Shown here piece by piece: positions 62,255-64,000 of a stretch of 64,000 nt of DNA. The position numbers were made by a program, and so were the translations under genes. This stretch comes from Sphingomonas sp. Root710 (GTDB taxonomy: Bacteria > Pseudomonadota > Alphaproteobacteria > Sphingomonadales > Sphingomonadaceae): positions 791,428 to 855,427 of the forward strand of contig NZ_LMIB01000012.1 of assembly GCF_001429065.1 (NCBI RefSeq). Direction: 5' to 3'. A model generated the notes under the pieces. That model saw only the letters and a list, made by a program, of their open reading frames with translations, was not told the origin of the DNA and made no database searches. Each line of letters starts with the position of its first letter. The first letter of the stretch is position 1.

Positions 62255-63541
62255 GTGCTCATGATTCGTGAGCCTAAGATGCGGCAGATGCGGGTGAGCG
62301 CGCTCAACGCGCTATCCGCTCAATTCCTCATCGGCTTCTGCGGCGCCATTTTGTTCCCCGCCTTTATCCGCTACGGCGATTTCGATACCGCGCTGAAATC
62401 CTCGGGATTTCCCTGCAGCTTCGTCGGCGCGTCGGTCGCGATAGCATTGGCTATCCTGATGTTGCGGCGGGTGACGGCCTATCCGGGCACACGCACCTTC
62501 GGCTATATCCTCCCCTCCTTCATCGGCGCTTTCGGGCTCGTGCTGGCCGTCCTGTTCGCGCTCCGGCTCGAATATGGCCGCATCTATTTCGCATCCACCT
62601 TCGTGGCCTCGATCGCGATCTTCTTCATCCTGAGCATCTACCTCAATCCTCGCACGCGGCGGAGGTTCTACGTCGTGCCGGGATTCGACATGGAAGGCCT
62701 GACCCTCCCCGACGATGTCGAGTGGCTCCGCATGCGCAGCCCCGCCGTTCCCGAAGACCGCTCGGCGTTCATCGTCGCCGATTTCCGCCGGGATCATCCG
62801 GCCGATTGGGAGCGAATGCTGGCTGAGGCCGCGGTTCAGGGCCACACTGTATTCCATAGCAAGCAGGTCCTGGAGTCGCTCACCGGGCGGGTGTCTATCG
62901 AACATCTGTCGGAGAATAATTTCGGGTCGCTGCTGCCAAATCTCGCATGGCGCAAGGCGAAGCGCGTCATCGATCTTCTCAGCGCGATCCTGATCCTCCC
63001 GCTTCTCTGCCCGCTCTTCCTCATCGTGGGGCTATGGATCAAGCTGGACTCGCCCGGTCCAATATTTTTCTGCCAGACCCGGATCGGCGCGGGCGGCCAA
63101 CGCTTCCGCATCGTCAAATTCCGGACGATGCGCCAAGCAGCACAAAAGAGCGAAACCGATCCCGAGGCTGCGATGACGCGCGACAATGACGAGCGTATCA
63201 CCCGCGCCGGACGATGGCTGCGGCGCAACCGAATCGACGAATTGCCGCAGATCTTCAACATCATCCGCGGTGAGATGAGCTGGATCGGCCCCCGTCCGGA
63301 AGTCGAATCGCTGTCAAAATGGTATGATGCGGAGATACCCTTTTACATCTACCGCCATATCGTACGCCCCGGCATCACCGGCTGGGCTCAGGTCAACCAG
63401 GGCCATGTCACCGACATCCCCGCCGTCGATCGCAAGCTTCAATATGATTTCTATTATATCAAGAATTTCTCGCTATGGATCGATATCCTGATCGCGTTGC
63501 GAACGGCGAAAATCGCTGTTACCGGATTTGGCGCCAGATAG
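62255..63541 (+). CDS. Polyprenyl-phosphate sugar-1-phosphate transferase
   Basis: A 428-residue protein. Four N-terminal membrane segments (about 20-130) lead into a short NAD-fold-like linker. The C-terminal bacterial sugar transferase domain (about 230-428) has KRVIDLLSAILILPLL, FRIVKFRTM, RIDELPQIFNIIRGEMSWIG and RPGITGWAQVNQG. It loads the first sugar on undecaprenyl phosphate, the priming step of exopolysaccharide repeat assembly. GTG 62255 has a good GGGGGA; ATG 62261 is an alternative. Confidence 0.92.
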   Translation: MLMIREPKMRQMRVSALNALSAQFLIGFCGAILFPAFIRYGDFDTALKSSGFPCSFVGASVAIALAILMLRRVTAYPGTRTFGYILPSFIGAFGLVLAVLFALRLEYGRIYFASTFVASIAIFFILSIYLNPRTRRRFYVVPGFDMEGLTLPDDVEWLRMRSPAVPEDRSAFIVADFRRDHPADWERMLAEAAVQGHTVFHSKQVLESLTGRVSIEHLSENNFGSLLPNLAWRKAKRVIDLLSAILILPLLCPLFLIVGLWIKLDSPGPIFFCQTRIGAGGQRFRIVKFRTMRQAAQKSETDPEAAMTRDNDERITRAGRWLRRNRIDELPQIFNIIRGEMSWIGPRPEVESLSKWYDAEIPFYIYRHIVRPGITGWAQVNQGHVTDIPAVDRKLQYDFYYIKNFSLWIDILIALRTAKIAVTGFGAR

Positions 63542-63620
63542 CCGCGACGCGGCAGCACATCGCGTCTGACGGAGGTGATGCCTTGCCAGGCTTCCCGCGA
63601 CCTGCAATCGGATTTCAATC

Positions 63621-64000
63621 GTGGGCGTAACCGATCTTCTCTGCTTTTGGCGCCGGCCTCGAGGATCCTTTGCGGTGCCGGCCCATCAACGCTGGTATGC
63701 AATCGGCGACATCCATGGCTGCTATGCCGAACTCAACCGGCTGATAAAGTCGATCGACGAAGATGATGCACGCCGGGGACCGACCGATACGCGCTTGCTG
63801 TTCGTCGGCGATTACATCGACCGGGGACCTGCCTCCCGCGAGGTGATCGACCTCATGATGCGCCTCGACATCGGCGGAGAGCGTGTGATTTTTCTGATGG
63901 GCAATCATGAGGAAACTCTGCTGTCGGCGGCCGATGGCAATCGCCGCGCCGCCGCGCTGTTCCACAAGATGGGCGGGCGGGAAACGCTGTTGAGCTACGG
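63621..64000 (+). CDS. Metallophosphoesterase (Ser/Thr phosphatase-like), 3' end off the window
   Basis: The frame from GTG 63621 stays open to the window edge (126 codons). It shows calcineurin-type metal motifs in order: AIGDIHGCYAEL, FVGDYIDRGP and MGNHEE. These are typical of bacterial serine/threonine phosphatases and ApaH-like enzymes. It lies 80 bp after the sugar-transferase gene on the same strand. A link to dephosphorylation in exopolysaccharide control is possible but not shown. Confidence 0.8.
   Translation, partial: MGVTDLLCFWRRPRGSFAVPAHQRWYAIGDIHGCYAELNRLIKSIDEDDARRGPTDTRLLFVGDYIDRGPASREVIDLMMRLDIGGERVIFLMGNHEETLLSAADGNRRAAALFHKMGGRETLLSY

Overview
The window looks like a chromosome segment of a GC-rich alphaproteobacterium of the order Sphingomonadales. 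This rests on a PEPxxWA-type sorting tail, DUF6961- and DUF2274-type small proteins, the traG/trb gene order common in sphingomonad integrative elements, and general codon use. The genus cannot be fixed from sequence alone.

Layout. (1) 1-7.1 kb: the end of a LysR regulator, then a phosphate-acquisition locus. A phosphate-selective porin and a degenerate PhoB-like regulator are divergent from pstS-pstC-pstA-pstB, and three copies of a Pho-box-like repeat lie between them. (2) 7.1-14 kb: a decayed IS200-type transposase, a response regulator fused to a BLUF blue-light domain, small hypotheticals, a MarR regulator, a ClC chloride channel/antiporter, trehalose-6-phosphate phosphatase and an MgtC-family membrane protein. 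(3) 14.2-34.8 kb: hipBA with an operator-like palindrome, then a minus-strand conjugation cluster in the order traG, RHH gene, trbB, trbC, trbD, trbE / trbJ, trbL, trbF, trbG, trbI, DUF2274. The cluster is split between trbE and trbJ by about 7 kb holding an intact IS630 element, a broken membrane gene, a large serine recombinase, small sphingomonad proteins and core genes (ubiK-like, tspO, tlyA, tRNA-Val). (4) 35-37.8 kb: three exported proteins: an Ala/Gly-rich protein, a DUF4402 protein and a PEP-CTERM protein with an abnormal tail.

(5) 38-53 kb: a plus-strand surface-glycan island, visibly richer in A+T than its surroundings. It holds two methyltransferases (the second just past an IS), an asparagine synthetase, a flippase-type ABC transporter, two hexapeptide acyltransferases, an EpsG/Wzy-like polymerase and several glycosyltransferases. 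At its centre are two unusual fusions. One joins an SpsF-like cytidylyltransferase to a NeuB-like nonulosonate synthase with a SAF domain. The other joins a family-2 glycosyltransferase to a NeuA-like domain with a degraded nucleotide loop. A polysialyltransferase-like protein follows. Together they suggest a sialic-acid-like (nonulosonate) surface polysaccharide. (6) 53-56.2 kb: insertion-sequence debris (IS5-type, IS110-type). (7) 56.2-64 kb: the host exopolysaccharide locus. A minus-strand set (hypothetical, Wzc/GumC-type tyrosine autokinase, Wza-type export lipoprotein, O-antigen ligase-like protein) is divergent from a priming sugar-phosphate transferase and a metallophosphoesterase that runs off the end. 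The autokinase ends in a Tyr-Gly tail encoded by a perfect-length hexanucleotide repeat.

The strongest candidates for something little described are the nonulosonate island with its two fusions, the REC-BLUF photoreceptor, and the split trb operon. All functions are inferred from reading protein sequence; no database search was possible.
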